Below, piece by piece: positions 1-11,034 of a DNA stretch of 64,000 nt (the stretch's first letter is position 1; each line of letters begins with the position of its first letter). Source of the DNA: Takakia lepidozioides (taxonomy: Eukaryota; Streptophyta; Takakiopsida; Takakiales; Takakiaceae); NCBI GenBank assembly GCA_030704615.1, contig CM060731.1:37946001-38010000 (forward strand). The letters are read 5' to 3'. The notes under the pieces were generated by a model. The model made no database searches and was not told the DNA's origin. It saw only the letters and a program-made list of their open reading frames with translations. The position numbers and the translations under genes were made by a program.

Positions 1-1284
1 CTCAAAAACTTGGTTCAAATATTCAACCATGTCTATGAGTTCATTTTTGTCTGCTGCACTCCCTAGCCCATCATCTACAAATATTTCTATGACAAGCTTA
101 GGAGGATTGGGACGATAGTAGATGCATGAATCGGCAGAACTTGCCTATAATCCATATTTCACCATGAAATTATCGAACTTCGTATTCCACGCTCGAGATG
201 TTTGCTTTAACCCATACAAACTCTTAAGTAACCTGCACACTTTAGTTTCATGGCCAGGTACCAAGAATCCTTCAGGTTGCTCCATGAATATCTCCTCGTT
301 CAGATCTCCATGCAAGAAAGCAGTCTTTATGTCGAACTGCACCACATCCAAATCATCTGCTGCTATTATGGACAGCAGGGTCCTGATGGAGTCGTACTTT
401 GCCACGGGGGCAAAAGTCTCGTCATAATCCACCCCATACTGTTGTGAATAACCCTTTGCCACAACACGAGCCTTGAATTTATCAACAGTTCCATCTGACT
501 TGGATTTGATTTTAAATACCCACTTGCACTTGATAGCAGCTCTCCCTTCCGGTAGGTTTTCCAATTTCCAAGTAGAATTCTTGAGCAGTGACTGGAATTC
601 GTCATTCATGGCGGCTTGCCATTTCTTCCTCTCCGGAGACATCATGGCTCCCTGGTAAGTCATTGGTTCATCAGGAAGTGGAACAAAATTCGTCATTCCT
701 GCGAAGGATGGATGATTGCTGATCCAGTCACCATATCTTTGTGGTGGATTTCGAGGTCGACATGCAACTTCTGTACACGCAGCTTCTGTACGTTCTTCGA
801 CACCTTCCAAGACTACCTCAAGTCCATGTATAGGTACCATCGGTGCTTGCATATTTTCTTCCGCCAATACAATATTGTCAGGTCCAGTAAGAACATGTTC
901 ATCATGCTCGTCATGCTCACCATGCTCTTCACACATTATCACATGATCATCATGAATCTCTGGTATAATAACACTTGATCCTTCAGCAGCAGACTCTTGT
1001 TCATGTAGTACCTCTGGGATTGACATTTCGTCAAACAAGACATCTCTGGTAACTACAATCTTCTTCTGCTCAATGTCCCATAGTCGATACGCCTTTGACT
1101 CTTTGATCTAACTTCTGTTCAGTTCCATGAGTATAGCACAGCTCCCAAATACCCTCATACATCTGGCTCTCTCGCACCATGCCTCAAGTGGAGTCATGTT
1201 ATCAAGAATTCTTGTTCCTGTGCGATTCAGCATATACACTGTAGTATGAACAGCTTCTGCCCAAAGCTTAGGGTCTACATTTTC
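1..1284 (-). pseudogene. copia pol: integrase C-terminus and reverse transcriptase, broken
   Basis: This continues the gag-PR-IN frame after a stop at about 1285. The first part (1284 to about 1040) encodes the end of the integrase core and linker (LWAEAVHTTVYMLNRT) in a shifted frame with one further stop. An open frame at 1038 to 145 holds the classical copia RT start: a W-rich segment (WKLENLPEG), KARVVAKGYSQ, DETFAPVAK and DIKTAFLHGDLNEEIFMEQPEGF. After another break near 145 the RT continues to the catalytic FVDDG motif at roughly 70 to 100. RNase H lies off the window. Several stops make it non-functional as read. Confidence 0.85.
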
Positions 1285-3258
1285 TTAAAGCATCATACAT
1301 TTCACACTCTCCACAATTATTCTATTGTCCTTTTCTACTACACCATTTTGCTCTGGTGTGTAGGGAGCAGTGAGTTCCTGTCGTATCCCATGCTCTTCCA
1401 GAAGTGCTTTGAGTTTGTTTGACATAAACTCTCCACCTCTATCACTTCGTAGCTTCTTTATGTCATTTCCAGTCTCTCTCTTAGACTCTGTAATCAGCTG
1501 CTTGAAAGATTCATACACTTCACTCTTGTGCTTCACACAATATAGCACTCTGTAACTGCTATGATTATCTTTGAAGAGTACGAAGTGTCTTGCTCCTCCT
1601 AGAGAATTGAGGTTCATCGTGCACACGTCAGCATGATAAAACTCTCCCAGTACCTGAGATCTTTGTCTGGTTTGGTTCACCGGAAATGGTTGACGATGAA
1701 TCTTTCCTAACGCACAGCCTTCACAGAAAGGAAGTTGAGACGCTGGATCACTTATCAGCATACCTCCCACTACTTGTGATTTTGCCATTGCTTTAATCAT
1801 CCCTTCACTGATATGTCCCAGGCGGTCATGCCAAACCTTCAAAGAAACTCCTCTTCTCGCCACAGTCAGATTTGCTTCAGTCTCCATAGCCAGATCTGCT
1901 TCACTGTTTGGAACTACTACTTTGACTCGTAGTTTCCAGAGATTTCCTTCCCTGAGTCCTTCCAAGACAAGCGCTCCATGTCCTTCACTTGCAAAAAGCT
2001 TAAAAGTAGTTTTGCTGAGAAGAGTAATCATGTCTTTATCAACTGCTTTTGGTAGTGAAAAGAGGTTTCTCCTGAGGTCTGGGATGTAAAGAACATCTTT
2101 AATAGTTCCTTTCCTCCACTCATCATCATTCACCAGTGAGAGAACTTCAATGTCTCCGATGCCTTCAGCCCATACTACAAGATTTGTAGCAACTTGTACA
2201 CCCCAGCGCTTATCTTCAATCTTTCTGAGATTTTTGAACCAAAACCTTTTGTTCGTCATGTGCTCAGAAGCAGCATTGTCACAATACCATGCATCATCTT
2301 CGAGATGTACACTTTGTTTGGCAACATTGTTTGTCACATATGCACCACTCATTTGAGGGACTCCCCCCACTGCTTCTATGAATACGCTCTCTGTAGCATA
2401 GACATCGCTTATCTTCAGGATTTCTGCCACGTTTGCTGTACTGACAGATCCTTTCTCAGTGTTTGCTGCACCATTTAATGGACATTCAGAATCTTTTTCC
2501 CAATGTCCCGGCAGATGACACTTATTGCAACGAGTTCTCTTCTTCAACTTGGCAATCCTCTCTGCTCTTTCTTTCTTCTGTTCCCTTGTCCACATGCCCC
2601 CAGTGCTAGAGGTAACACTCTTGCCTCCAAGGTTCCTTGTAAAGAAAGCCTTGTCAATAGCATGATCATTTCCTCCTCTTGCTTTTCTCATGGCCTCTTT
2701 CTTGAGCAATCTTGCTTGCAGATTGTTTAATGTCTTTTCAGCCATTGGAACATTGTCCCAGGCATCAAGAACATTTTCATAGCTAGGCGGCAAGGTACAT
2801 ATTATTTTCGCCATCACTGCTGACTCTGGAATTTTCTCTCCTAGATCTGCGAGCTGTCTCACCATCATCTCAATGTTACTAAAGTAACTTGCTATGCTAT
2901 CACCCTCTTCCATGTGGAGATGATACAACTTGCTTTGGAGTACATGCACATTCTCACTGGCATTCTGCTCGTGTATTGCGATCAACTTTGACCACATTTC
3001 AATCGAAGAATTGCAGCTAACTAGTTGCTGTAGATGTTTCTTATCAACTGCATGCACTATATACATGCTAGCTATGCTATCTTTGTCATCCCACGCTTCC
3101 TTGTCTTTGGCTGTCTCTCTCAATTCTTGTCCGCTCACTAACATCCATAGTTTCTTGGCTTTGAACAGAATCTGCATTTGGAACTTCCATAAAGAGAAGT
3201 TGTCACCGGTGAACTTCTCAACATTTGCAATATCCTTGGAAACAACTGATACACTCAT
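1285..3258 (-). CDS. copia gag-protease-integrase polyprotein, 657 codons
   Basis: The ATG at 3258 opens a long frame. Residues 1-230 are a UBN2-type gag (KFTGDNFSLWKFQMQ at the start), followed by a CCHC zinc knuckle (CNKCHLPGHWEKDSEC, near residue 245). The protease region carries WYCDNAASEHM where the family normally has D-S/T-G-A, so the catalytic motif is altered and protease is probably inactive. A GAG-pre-integrase zinc site follows (HDRLGH ... CEGCALGK), then the integrase core with YHADVC, RSDRGGEF and PEQNGVVEKDNR, which supply the D, D and E. The frame ends at a stop before the integrase C-terminus. It is the longest intact copia frame here, but it belongs to a damaged element. Confidence 0.85.
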   Translation of the reverse strand: MSVSVVSKDIANVEKFTGDNFSLWKFQMQILFKAKKLWMLVSGQELRETAKDKEAWDDKDSIASMYIVHAVDKKHLQQLVSCNSSIEMWSKLIAIHEQNASENVHVLQSKLYHLHMEEGDSIASYFSNIEMMVRQLADLGEKIPESAVMAKIICTLPPSYENVLDAWDNVPMAEKTLNNLQARLLKKEAMRKARGGNDHAIDKAFFTRNLGGKSVTSSTGGMWTREQKKERAERIAKLKKRTRCNKCHLPGHWEKDSECPLNGAANTEKGSVSTANVAEILKISDVYATESVFIEAVGGVPQMSGAYVTNNVAKQSVHLEDDAWYCDNAASEHMTNKRFWFKNLRKIEDKRWGVQVATNLVVWAEGIGDIEVLSLVNDDEWRKGTIKDVLYIPDLRRNLFSLPKAVDKDMITLLSKTTFKLFASEGHGALVLEGLREGNLWKLRVKVVVPNSEADLAMETEANLTVARRGVSLKVWHDRLGHISEGMIKAMAKSQVVGGMLISDPASQLPFCEGCALGKIHRQPFPVNQTRQRSQVLGEFYHADVCTMNLNSLGGARHFVLFKDNHSSYRVLYCVKHKSEVYESFKQLITESKRETGNDIKKLRSDRGGEFMSNKLKALLEEHGIRQELTAPYTPEQNGVVEKDNRIIVESVKCMML

Positions 3259-3330
3259 GTTGTCTGTTATTCTTAATCTATTCTAGAAATACAGAAAACA
3301 CAAACTCTACCCCACAGCGACTTGCGAGGA

Positions 3331-3344
3331 GTGGGCCCATAACC
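3331..3344 (-). other. copia primer-binding site, half-tRNA-iMet type
   Basis: The minus strand directly after the LTR reads GGTTATGGGCCCAC. This is complementary to the anticodon-arm sequence GTGGGCCCATAACC of plant initiator tRNA-Met, not to its 3' end. Priming by a tRNA-iMet half is known for Drosophila copia and other hemivirus-type elements. The site abuts the LTR end with no spacer, which also supports the LTR boundary. Confidence 0.6.
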
Positions 3345-3673
3345 TGTTGAAATGCTACAAAAACATTAACAAATAATGCACTCATATGCAGGAGCTTTGT
3401 CTTTTGCTTAAGATCAATCGTAGAAGCACACTAGTGCATTACATGTTCAACAAGAAGACAACATCACTACGCTAATCTACAGACTATGTGGATCCCCACA
3501 GCAGAGCATGGAGGGAAAAATCCATGTTCAAAATAGGTGGTCCAAGTGAAAGACAAGTGTCACTAGCTAAGTCATCTACTTGGACAGCCTGGACATATAT
3601 CAGGGAGTAAACACTAACACTAATCCTGAGATTAATCTACTTGAATAACACTACCAGTGTAAATTCTCAACAT
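3345..3673 (-). repeat. copia 5' LTR, 329 bp
   Basis: On the minus strand it begins TGTTGAGAA and ends ATTTCAACA, giving TGTTGA/TCAACA termini. It is bounded inside by the primer site and outside by an unrelated plus-strand gag. No second copy is in the window, so the length rests on the termini alone. Confidence 0.55.
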
Positions 3674-4388
3674 AGAGATCAAGGAGTTGAGTAATATTGA
3701 GAGGTTTGATAGAGATAACTTCCAACTCTGGAAGTTCCAGATGCAGGTGGTTTTCAGATCGAAGAAACTACTTAGTCTAGTCGAGGGAGTGGAAACTAGA
3801 GTGACAGCCAAGAATGAGGAGGAATGGGATGAGAGAGACCATGCAGCTACAATGCTCATATGTTCAGCAGTAAACAGGAAATACTTACAACAGTTGATCA
3901 ATTGTAAATCTGCTGCGCTCATGTGGAACAAGTTGAAGTTAGTACATGAGCATAACGCAAGTGAGAACATCCATATCCTTCAGCAAAAGTTCTTTGAGTA
4001 CAGAATGAGAGAGAACGATGATATTTCGACTCATATTAGTACCATTGAGTCTATGGCAAACAGATTGAGTGACCTAGGAAAGGCCACTTCAGAGAGAGCT
4101 TTGTGTAGTTTGCCGCCTAGTTATAGGCATCTTTTATCAGTGTGGGATAGTGTACTTCCTGAGAATAGAACATTGGAGAATCTAACATCGAGGCTCATGA
4201 TGGAAGAGTCATTGAATAAAGAACGAGGGAATGCCGATGAGCAAGGAGATAGAGCTTTCTTCGCGAGAAAGGGAGGTAACCGAGCTTTCCTAAACCTTGC
4301 TCCTTGTCTTTTGTATCAGAAGCCAGGATCATCCGACATTCGTTTTAGCTTGTTTATGGTAGAATTCAAGTTGTGTGGTGTAATGTAA
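3674..4388 (+). pseudogene. copia gag fragment, plus strand
   Basis: A UBN2-type gag related to the minus-strand copia: NIERFDRDNFQLWKFQMQ near the start, then YLQQLINCKSAALMW, HNASENIHILQQ and a SLPPSYRHLLSVW segment in the usual order. Homology stops near 4285 (AFFARKGG); the remaining codons to 4388 look unrelated. There is no zinc knuckle, PR or pol, so it is truncated at the 3' side. Its 5' side is cut at the boundary of the minus-strand copia LTR, consistent with being the target of that insertion. It is distinct in sequence from the minus-strand gag, so it is an older or different copia family. Confidence 0.75.
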
Positions 4389-7023
4389 TCCATAAATTTA
4401 TCCATGAGTGCAGATTTGCAGGCTAATTAGTGCTGATCACCGACTACCACACTGCCAAGATTGTGAAACCCTTCGGACTAATTTAGCACAGGAAGTTAGT
4501 GCAATCAAAACATATTGAGATTGAAAGAGGTTCCACTACTCAGCAACTGCCTTCAGAAGTTGGACTTTACCTACAAGCAGCGTCATGCAGGGTTGACCAT
4601 GAGGAAGTCATAAAAGCCTAATTTTCTTTTCCTGTAGATTAACCTTAATTACCTCCCAAAAAGTGTGGACTTTTGCCAAGCAAGAGTAAATGTGTGGTGT
4701 CACTTGACCCCCAAGGGCTACTGCTTATGTTACTTGGAACTTAACCTCACATAAGTTAAGATAGAGATTAAGATCCACATGTGTCTTATTATAATTACAT
4801 GGTTCCAAGCTTCTCTCACAGAATTTCTATATGGGTTTTGAGGCATGGTATACAACCAAATAGAAAAGATTTACCAAGTTGGTCACAAAATGGAGCAGAA
4901 TAGGTAGGTTAGTAGACCCTAAAACCTGCGCTAGATTTCCCTTTTTAATCTTTAGGGCATTTTGAAGCAGAATTTACCCACTAGTGGATCGCACTAGGTG
5001 CAGGAGCATGGAACCCTTGTCCAGAATTTTGCCATAGGCCGATTTGTGGAACACGTTCTTGTCCCTTCGATGAGATGTCATCTAGGGTTGAAATGGGGCC
5101 AGGTAGGCAGGGATGTTCCACCACATGACAGCCTAGTGGAACCATGATTTGATTTGAGCAGATTGAGCAGATGTTTATGTAGCGCGGATAGGAACTTCCA
5201 GAAACTTCCTGCCTAGAAAGTTTCTGTAGTCAGTGCCTTGTCTGCTCCCATCCAGGGACAGGGGGGATGGGTATAAGAGAGGGAGCGGAGAAGGGAGGAG
5301 GGGGGTTCCACCAGGTGTCTCATGACTTCACCCACCATGACCAGTTCTTCTCTCTATTTGATCTCAAGGAAGAACCTTGGGATAATGCTCCGTTAAACAG
5401 TGAGCGGCTGTTGATGCAGGGGCGCTCAGTATCCCTGATACAGAGGCAACCTGTATGACTGGCTCTTGACTCGAGGAAGAAGGGAGAAGGCTAAATGAGA
5501 CAGTGAGGACTTCAGATGTAGAGGCACGAAAAGGAGGGACATTAATTGCTAAGGTAATTAAGCCTCTTTAACTTAACTTATGGGAGAGGAAGTCGTATAG
5601 TTTGGAGGACCGTATGCTTGTCTTGTTGATCATTGTTGTACGGTTCAATCAATGATCAGACCTGAAAAAAGCAACTTCCAAAGAAGTCCACAGATCAGAT
5701 GAACCAAAAGTTGCAGTTGGAAGCAAAGAGCAGACGAAGCACACTCCTCCATGACCATAAATGCTTGCCTTGTTGATGGACCTTGAGTTCACCTGCAAAC
5801 TTCCAACTGCAAACCGTGTTATTTTCAATGGATCTCTTAGTTGCTGCTCAGTTGCAACTTGCTGCAAATCCATTGAGACCAACACAAAAATTGTTGTTGG
5901 CAGCAAAGAGATGAAGAGGTTGAATTTGAGCTATTGGATGCTTCTATGGTCAAGGAATGACCTCTATCCTGGCTATACATGTAGCATGCTCATTCAATAC
6001 AAAATGTCATGAACTGTTTTGTTTTTGGAGTAAGATGGGTGGTGGGGTGACTGCAAGATCCTCAAAGTGCACCTGCCCCAGCACGAGAACAGATAGCTGT
6101 TGACAAAGCCCCATCTGGCCGTGCATCTGATGAGTTTCAGGGATCATGGATTGCACCGGACAGACCTGATGTGGTAAGTGTGCTGGGAACTTGTGTGGAG
6201 GTGATATCGATGGCCGTTGGTTTGAATTAACTAGCTCTACACTTGCTCAGATTCCCTCCTGTACCTAAAATCATGAATGGGATATGATTAAGGCCACATG
6301 GTTTAGGCAAGCAACACTATTTTCTTCAAGATAACATCAGTGTCAGGCTATGCATTTTCATGACAAGGATATAGACTTCAGGAACATTAGAGGGGAATTC
6401 TATACTAACAAACATCCTCTGGCTTAGTTGGCTGTATCTTTCTGTTTACTGCTCGGAGTCCATGGCAACCATATTGCTACCAGGTTCAATGAGCTTCATC
6501 TCATGTTTTTTTGTCCTTAGTCAGATGACCTGTGCAATTCTAGATGGTGAAGGGGGAAGTCTTCTAGTCATTTTTGCTTATATAGATGAGGACGCTCTTA
6601 AACAATCTTTCTATTTTGTGCATGTTAATTTGTAGGATCTCCTCTGCACACCGACACAACCAAGCCATGAGATTTTGGGGAGCCCTTCAGGAGGTTTCCA
6701 CCCCGACAGAACGACCTTCTTGGCTCTCGATCGCACATATACGTGCAGGGGAGGCTTTTTCTTGTAGCTCTCATAAGGATGCCCTACCCCTATACGAGAG
6801 TTCAAGGGCTGGGCATTCTTATGAGAACACCAGAAAAATCCTCCCAGTCGTAAAGAATGGAGAAATGCTTTCCTTCAGGCTTCATATTTTTTCAGATTCA
6901 TGGGACTCCCGATCGATTTCGATTTACTGTTGATAGCAGGTTACACCAAAAATATCTGCTGGGAGGGGTGTTTAGGGTTGTAAAGAATGGAGAAACGCCA
7001 AGCCCCAGGACGAAGCCTCTCTC
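4389..7023. other. intergenic DNA, no gene recognised
   Basis: No reading frame here shows a recognisable domain, and the short ORFs (for example at 5267-5458, 5761-6012 and 6586-6933) lack supporting features. There is a weak direct duplication around 5710-5730 and 5890-5915 (a TTGGAAGCAAAGAG-like motif, then TTGGCAGCAAAGAG). No LTR, PBS or tRNA signal was seen. Confidence 0.5.
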
Positions 7024-8130
7024 CATCGGTAATTGAACTCACAACACCTACCTCTTTTGCTCACGATCCCTCTTCATGTCCCCTGGATCTGTACGTGTAT
7101 GGACATCAGTCTGTTCTCCTCTGCCTGCTTGCTCAATCCTGCAGCTAGTCTCTTCTTAATTTTAGTGTCTTTCCATGAATAATTAAACTGCCCATCCGAC
7201 CTATTTTGCTAATCGATTCCTCTTTTTGGCCCTAGATCTGTATGTGTATGTATGTCTCGGCGTCCTTGTTCTGCAATTCTGCTAGTCTCCTATGCTGTCT
7301 CATTTTCTCACCTCCGGTCTGTGTGGAGTGAAAGCTGAAAAAATGATTGAACGTCTCACACGCTATGGTTCATCCGTCTATAATATTAGTTGCCAGATGA
7401 AGACAAATTGACGAGAGCAGGTTCCCTCTTCCAGAACGCCAGCTGTGAGCATCAGGTGTACACCACTGCTACTCATCATATCAGTTCATCATGCGAGGCC
7501 ATTCATTCATGATGAGTACAAGGCGGGGTACAAGGCTGAGGATGAAGATCTGCTGGCAGAAAATTCAGAGGAGGCCCAGACTTGCTTAATTAGAGCCACT
7601 GTGGAGATCAGCCCTGAGGATGCATCGGTACTTCAACTCCTGGCCACCTTACTTCTTTTGCTCATCGATCCCTCATTTTTGTCCCTGGATATGTATGTAT
7701 ATTTCAGCCTACTCTCCCTCTGCCTGCTTGCTCAGTCCTGCTAGTCGAAATCCTCTTCTGTATCATACGGTCTTCCACAAGTACTTTTAAACTCCCCATC
7801 CTACGTAATATATCACCAAGTCGTGGCTATGGCAGTGAGACCAAGGATGAAGACGTACCCCATCGGTTATGAAACTCCCCATTTTATAACCTCTTTTGCT
7901 CATCGATCCCTCGTTTCTTTCCTGCATCTCTATGTGTATGTCAACCTGCTCCCCCTCTGTCTGCTTGCTTAATCTTGCTAGTCTTGTCTTCTATATCAGT
8001 GTCTTCCATAAATATCCCCATTCTCACTCTAATTTTTCTCATAGTGTCTTCTGGATCATGTCCATCAGTAATAAAACTTCTCATCCTCCCTTTTTGAGTT
8101 GTATGTCTATGTGAGTCTGCTCTTGCTCCC
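7024..8130 (+). repeat. imperfect tandem repeat, units of about 150-240 bp
   Basis: A motif beginning CATCGGTAATTGAACTC recurs in degenerate form at about 7024, 7623, 7861 and 8062, with a partial unit near 7172. Each is followed by a segment like TTTTGCTCATCGATCCCTC, then a GTATGTGTATG-like segment, CTCCCTCTGCCTGCTTGCT and a CTGCTAGTC motif. Units diverge by indels and are separated by unrelated stretches of up to 300 bp, so this is an old local amplification. Short exon-like segments between units (about 7520-7620) could belong to a duplicated gene, but none is recognisable. Confidence 0.55.
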
Positions 8131-9002
8131 TCCAGATGCCTCATTGTTGAATATAGTACAAGTAGCCACCACCAGATTTTTGGCAGTTTAAAGTAATAAA
8201 ATGGAACTCAATTTAGGCCTACCTTTGGCACCTGAAGGTGGGCACGGGAGGCCCAGGCAGCCTGTAGTAGTACAACAACAGAGAGAAAGGCTGGTTATTG
8301 TGCACCTATGTTTGTCATTTTAAAAAATGATACAAAATGGTAGGGCCATTTTAAGTGATACTTCCAATAAACTATCCGTTAAATGAAATTGTCATCCTAA
8401 GGTCTCCCTGGCCATAGCTTGCAACATTGCGGCAGTCGATTGCTTTGCAAAAAGCAGGTACCTATAATTGATAAGAAGTGAACAGGCTTTGAAAAAAGAA
8501 GTCTCTGCACCCCTACAATCTAGATATGAATGGCAAATGTAGGAGCCTCAAATATGTAAAGAAAGTATTTGACAATACAAGATGTTGTGTCATGGAGCCT
8601 GTTCTGGCATGGGTCTGCAATCTGTCCACAAAATCCAGCTTATGGTTGTACAGAGAAAAATAGTGAGAGGGACCACAAGGGAAACCCATTGAAATTCCAC
8701 TGATGTATTGAGCACATTTCCGGAAGGAAAGCTTGCCTCACAGCCCATAGCACATGAGAGAATGAATGACGAAGTACCAACAACCCCTAGTACTTGCCAC
8801 TACTATTGAAGTTTTGTTGCTCATGTCATGATATCAAATTTGGACAATGCAGCAACTCTGCACTAAGGGATAGGACATGATATGAAAGCCTCTCACTCCT
8901 GAGTAGCAAATTTTAATGAGGGATGGGTCGCAAATCTTCTCCACCAGAAATGCTGCCATATGTAAAACCAGAAACAAAGAGAGAACTAGGTAGCAAGCTT
9001 AC
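8131..9002. other. intergenic or intronic DNA
   Basis: No supported gene. The right edge follows a good splice donor (GTAAGC on the minus strand, 9002 to 8997), so at least part may be an intron of the gene fragment at 9003-9639. I looked for a following exon on the minus strand and did not find one. Confidence 0.4.
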
Positions 9003-9639
9003 CAGGGTAACCTTTTAAACTAACTGATATGTCCTCCATCTCCAGAAGGGCCTCACCTCGATCCCCAACCTCGTAGAGTGACACGGCCCGCCCTACTCTT
9101 GCATACTCGGCCAATATTGCTAAGTCACCAGCATCCTGTGTTACCTGTACACACCCCCATAAACACAGACTTGTGGTATATGAAGTACCTGCATTGAATA
9201 TCATGAGATTCTATGGATGTCTATGATCTCAGAGGCAATTTCTCTGATCGCCTAAGCACTGGTTCATGCTTCAGTTTTGTTTTGTGCCCACCTCCTTCAG
9301 GTATTCATCGTCTGTATTACAACAAAGAGGAAAGATGTAGATTCCAAATGAGGCAAAAAGGGGCAACGGGGGACCTGACTGAAGCAGCGGAAGGCTCCGA
9401 GGAAATTGCTATGGGCCTACAAGTACCTGCTTGCCCGTGTCCAATAGCTCCAGTGCCTCTGACACCCTTCTGGAATATGCATCACTTGCCTCTCTCTCTT
9501 CTTGCGATATGGGGTCATAGCTCTGCGACCGCACCGCAGCAATAGCCCCACGAATGTCCCCAGTAAACATCTCCATTGCGTGCGACGTTGGAGTTCCCAG
9601 AATGAGACAAGCCAAGGCCAAGGACGCCCTATTAGCCAT
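9003..9639 (-). CDS. fragment of a plastid TPR-like protein gene, two exons
   Basis: Two minus-strand blocks join in frame. Exon 1 (9639 to 9427, 71 codons) starts MANRASLALACLILG and has a hydrophobic stretch ending TSHA, like a thylakoid signal peptide, then an Ala/Glu-rich helix (YSRRVSEALELLDTGKQ). It ends AAGCAG before GTACTT. Exon 2 (9144 to 9003, 47 codons plus one base) follows GTGTACAG and encodes EYARVGRAVSLYEVGDRGEA and EMEDISVSLKGYP, then GTAAGC. Splice sites and phase agree, which random ORFs would not show. The helix pattern suggests a chloroplast tetratricopeptide-like protein; this comes from general familiarity and I could not identify the family firmly. No in-frame upstream transit peptide or downstream exons were found, so it may be a gene relic. 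Confidence 0.45.
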
Positions 9640-10335
9640 CTGCTTCTAGACAATTTGAGGTGGCAGCTGCTCTCTTCTTGGGGTGGCATTTGCCCACGCA
9701 TTGGTACTGGAAAATGTAGGGGCGAGAAGGGTGTAGATGGGAAATCACAACTGAACGACTGTTGGGGCCATTACACATCGTGTTGGTGGTGTATATGCCA
9801 GTGACGACTGATTTTCGGTCTAGGGAATAGAGATTTGACCTTGAAGAGAAATGAAATGAAATGAAATGGTTCTTTATAATGTCCACGGAAAGCTCATAGA
9901 GCTTATGGGACAAAATGGAAAGAAACACATGAGAGAAAACAGGAAACCAGAGTCAGAGATAAGAACTATTGTTGAAGTGATTGTCTAAGGGCGAATGCCT
10001 CGTGCAGGTAGGCTGCCAAGCATTTCTGATCTTCATAGTGAAAGACCTCAGTGAGAGATTGGGTTCCACTGAATAGACTATGGAATCTCCCACGGATCTC
10101 ATAGTATCGTACAGGTATAGTATCGAAGAGAGAGAGAGAATCGTACAGGTCACATACCAAGATTTTGACAAGGTTTTTTGGAATGGGTGGAGCTTGTATG
10201 GCATGAAATTATGCAAATTGCTACTCGCTAAACTCAGAAAATTTGAAGGCATTCTTGTAAAGTCGTGAGGGGGAGAATGTCTGGGATGCGATATTGAGGA
10301 GGCCACCCATTAGTCTCCTCCTAACTAACTACAAA
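9640..10335. other. intergenic DNA with a possible element edge
   Basis: No clear gene. Around 10266-10280 the plus strand reads GAGGGGGAGAATGTCTGGGA, which resembles a polypurine tract followed by an LTR start, so an unrelated Ty3 fragment may end here. No matching second LTR is visible, so this is only a hint. Homology to Ty3 RT begins near 10336. Confidence 0.35.
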
Positions 10336-11034
10336 GATTTGAAGGGTATACCTTCTAATATCTGTCAACACCGAATTGAATTGGAAGTTGACACAAAACC
10401 AATTCATCAGAACCGTTACAGAATGAACCCCAACTATGCAGCTAAAGTTTGGGAAGAAATCAAGAAGTTACTGGATGCAGGATTCATATACCCAGTAGAG
10501 ACACCACAATGGTTATCACCCATTGTGATAGTACCCAAGAAAAATGGAAAACTACGAGTGTGTGTGGACTACCGCAAGTTAAACGCAGGAACCAAGAAAG
10601 ACCCTTTTCCACTACCTTTCACTGAAATAGTGTTGGACACAGTGGCTGGACACAGTGGCTGGACATGAGATGTACTCATTCATGGATGGGTTTAGTGGGT
10701 ACAACCAGGTACAAATGGCAGAAGAAGAACACCGAGAAAAGACCGCATTCATCACTAAATGGGGAGCATATGCTTACAAAGTCATGTCATTTGGACTTTG
10801 CAATGCACCAGCCACATTTCAACGAGCAATATCTGAGATATTCAAGAACTATCTCAATGATTTTATGCAGGTATTTTTGGATGATTTCAGTGTCTTCGGA
10901 CAGAAATCCAAACATTTGGCACAGTTAAAACTTTGCCTACAAGCCTGCAGAAACAATGGAATAAGTCTCAACCCGGAAAAATGTACATTCTGTGTGAATT
11001 CAGGATTATTATTGGGACACATTGTGTGCCAATT
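10336..11034 (+). pseudogene. Ty3/gypsy reverse transcriptase fragment, divergent family
   Basis: The frame carries the Ty3 RT landmarks in order: YRMNPNYAAKVWEEIKKLL, PQWLSPIVIVPKKNGKLRVC, VDYRKLNAGTKKDPFPLP, YSFMDGFSGYNQV, FGLCNAPATFQRAI and the catalytic FLDDFSVFG. It is clearly related to but distinct from the family A RT elsewhere in the window (for example KHLAQLKLCLQACRNNGISL against family A EHLHKLELCLARCRMRGLGL). A 13-bp tandem duplication (GACACAGTGGCTG twice, about 10637-10662) shifts the frame. It stops abruptly at 11034 where sequence switches to a minus-strand gag. No RNase H follows. Confidence 0.85.

Larger units (their letters stand above)
1..3673 (-). mobile_element. Ty1/copia LTR retrotransposon, 5' part
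   Basis: On the minus strand the order is LTR (3673 to 3345), primer site (3344 to 3331), gag-PR-IN (3258 to 1285) and RT (about 1040 to 1), after which the element leaves the window. The IN-before-RT order defines Ty1/copia. The LTR starts TGTTGA and ends TCAACA, the usual short inverted termini. It sits directly against a plus-strand copia gag (3674 onward), so it probably inserted into that older element. The 3' LTR and the other target duplication are outside the window. Confidence 0.85.

Noticed and set aside
5267-5458. Small ORFs in the 4.4-7.0 kb region as genes
   Set aside because: No domain, splice signal or conserved feature; lengths are within chance expectation.
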